Shown here in pieces: positions 61,550 to 64,000 of a stretch of 64,000 nucleotides of DNA (within the stretch, counting starts at the first letter, position 1; the number at the start of each line of letters is the position of its first letter). The notes under the pieces were generated by a model. It was not told the origin of the DNA. It worked only from the letters and a program-made list of their open reading frames with translations, and did not search any database. The translations under genes and the position numbers were made by a program. The stretch is from Xestospongia bergquistia. Taxonomy: Eukaryota > Porifera > Demospongiae > Haplosclerida > Petrosiidae. The stretch lies in NCBI GenBank assembly GCA_963965975.1, contig OZ014411.1, forward strand, positions 11,291,501-11,355,500, given 5' to 3'.

Positions 61550-64000
61550 AATCTTATAAGTCAGGTTTTAAAAGTAGTGTCATATTTCCAATGATACATG
61601 AAACATTGGTAGTTAGCTAAAAATCTATGTATTCCCTTGAAATATTAGTTATTAAAAGAGTTTTAATCATAGTTCATCATACCTACAACATTTCTAGTGA
61701 CAGCAGACAACAAGTAACACTTAACATTGTGTGATACATCCCTTACCTTATAAAGAGGTCTTCTAAATGGAGAGAAGATATCCCCTTGGAGTAAAAGTTA
61801 TCATCTTGGTTAGCCTAAAGGATGATCCTAGGTAGATATTGAAGGAAAGGCAGTCAGTGTATGACACAAATAAACTAATGTTGTCAGAGCAGCATGAGGA
61901 CTACATAACAGATAGTGGTACATAAACATGTGTACAAAACAGTAGAGAATACCTTGTTCTTTCTTCACAAGCTCTACAATAATTCTCCTGTTTAGGATGG
62001 ACATCTTGTGGAGGTACTTTAGGTCTTCCTTTACTGTTTAGCCTGCTCTTTAAGATATATGTAACTACAATAAAGTAAATATGTAGGACATTGAAAAATG
62101 GTAAATGATATTTTTCAGATTTCATTTTAATTGCATCCTGATTTTTATATCTCAGTGAGGTCTTCCGACTTTGTCACAATATAAAAAGTCATATAAATAT
62201 TCAGTATTAGACATTACAATATAACAATGTATTACTAACTACTTCATCTCTCTTGTCATGATCACCACACAACTTTCTCATAACACTCTTTACTTTCTTA
62301 GTAATTTGTTCCAGAAATCCATTAATTGAATTCACAGACCAATTTAAGATCACTAGCAAACATTTATATAAAGAACTAGTCAATAACAGACATTAATGAA
62401 TTGAAGTACATGTATTTACTAGTTAATATAGTGAAAGATACTACCTTTTTAGTACATACTTTAGTACATATAAATGTATATGTACATGTATATGTGATGA
62501 TCATATACTTACCACATAAATGAGAGATCAGATGAACTAATCAATGTTTCTTCAAAGTTGTCAATATATGAAGTATGAACAGATACCATATTCATAATCC
62601 AAGCTAACTGACGATTAGCTGGTTCCTATAATCTACACAGTGTCATATTAAAGATCACTTTATAGGACATGTACTTACTTTAATGGAGCTTTATGGACAC
62701 TGGTTAGTGTTTGTAGTATAAATAAATTTAGACATAGTCCCCAAAAGTCATGCTGTATACAATCATCCACTATATATCATAAAATATATACATGTAATAT
62801 TAATATTTCAAACATGTATTATTGTTGCTGTATTTAACATTAATAGATAGTCAACATACTTTGTTTGTCTTGTAAATGAGACAGACTAACAAAAGATGTC
62901 ATTAAAATGGACTCTTCTTCAGAACACACTGTAATCATTTGTACAAATATAATCTTGAAGCGTTAATTAAAGTATTGTTCCAGATAACGGTTATACTATA
63001 GTTGTGTGGTTGAAATGTTCATAAACACAAAAGTGAAATTAATTATTGTATGACCATCAAGACCACACCCAGAGTGCAATATATTACATCATACATGCAT
63101 GATAGATCTAAGTAGTCTTGTATACATTGTATTGTTGTCAAAAGTGTTTGATGAATTTACAGAGAAATGTGATAATTGATTTAAATGTTCATAATAGCTG
63201 TACATGCTGTAAAACAACAGTCATAAAAATAACCACACCTACAATGATGTATATGTTTTCATACAGTACAGTCAGCCCAATGTGTCATATATAGCACTGT
63301 TAGTACCTTTTATATTTCCACACATGTGAAAATACTATAATAATACTATAATGATAAATGTTAATGACACACTGTCATTCTCTGTAGACATATAATTAAT
63401 TTTGTTATACGTACATTAACATACCATGATAATTTCTATCATTTGTACAGCATCAAAATTCTCCTAGAAATTTCAAATGATAGTTCTGAATTACTTATTT
63501 TCTTACCAAAGCAGAATGAAAGAATTAAAAAGAAACAAGTCATTTAATATTATATGTACATGTCAATTAAAAATACATCAAACACTAGCTAAAATAGTAC
63601 ACAATATCGTTGATAAAAATTCAAAAGAAGTATTACAATAATTATAGCATCAGTAAGCACATGTACAATTATTGTTACATAGTATCCATCTTGTCATAGC
63701 TTCTAATGACAGTCTCACAAGGTAGTTAGTTCATCACTCTTAAATTTGGATTACAAACAGTAAAGGAGAGCCTGAGATATTTTCTGGTAAGTTGTGTGTC
63801 AAGAACACTTTATACAAAGAAAAGACAGCTTGAACAGCAATCCAGAGGAGATAACAGGAATGTATTAATAAACATGTTGAAGATTATCTTTATTGTTACA
63901 TCAAATTTAGATTAAATTTAAAACTGAACTTAAAATGTCAAATGATAAATAGAATTATAAAATTTGGCAGACTCAACTGATGACTATAATTATAAAGAAC
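61550..64000. other. intergenic, weak minus-strand exon candidates
   Basis: Minus-strand blocks with splice-like borders at 61953-62064, about 62240-62360, 62513-62625 and about 62683-62760 read as open peptides of 25-38 residues (for example RPKVPPQDVHPKQENYC) but their phases do not join. 63680-63945 is a dispersed repeat shared with 54530-54760 and 57655-57720. No product recognised. Confidence 0.4.

Overview
The window looks like nuclear DNA of a demosponge, most probably close to Amphimedon queenslandica (inference). It is AT-rich and eukaryotic, with GT-AG introns mostly of 36-500 nt. It carries sponge-typical families: a multi-SRCR membrane protein, an ankyrin/ROC-COR/Death protein and short-chain collagen C4-like proteins. 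Ty1/copia and Ty3/gypsy remnants and MITE-like palindromes lie between them. No tRNA, rRNA or bacterial-type operon was recognised.

Layout. 1-3500: decayed C-terminal part of a ROC-COR paralogue. 3808-5578: truncated copia element on the minus strand. 5.6-13.9 kb: gene-poor, with a 40-bp minisatellite and a hairpin repeat. 13966-29760 (+): an ankyrin-ROC-COR-Death gene, about 1,540 residues from the first exon I can place. Its 20 ankyrin exons include an array of 15 exons, each of 33 codons, amplified with a period of about 921 bp. The array sits between two halves of what appears to have been one gypsy insertion: the same 5-bp sequence ATAAC abuts the outer left LTR end and the outer right LTR end. 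30261-30468: a second broken copy of the COR region. 31501-32120: a pogo-like MITE.

33532-46792 (-): a type I membrane receptor assembled from 59 exons whose phases close exactly to one 2,393-residue frame. It has a signal peptide, 16 SRCR domains in eight alternating pairs, a Ser/Val-rich spacer, 18 tandem micro-exons (17 of 36 nt, one of 24 nt) encoding a 12-residue juxtamembrane repeat, one transmembrane helix and a tail of about 100 residues. The micro-exon array is the most unusual structure in the window. Its exons are symmetrical (phase 1-1), so any number can be skipped without breaking frame, and the transmembrane exon itself begins with a copy of the repeat.

50.2-57 kb (+): a short-chain collagen cluster with two intact genes (279 and 278 residues), a truncated pseudogene between them, related TATA promoters and minisatellites upstream. 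58009-61544 (+): a gypsy element with 5-bp target duplications that lost most of its 5' LTR and gag and carries two frameshifts in pol. 61.5-64 kb: no gene firmly supported.

The genes are not obviously one pathway. Extracellular matrix (collagen), surface recognition (SRCR receptor) and an intracellular Death-domain switch protein could all serve sponge recognition or innate immunity, but that link is inference.
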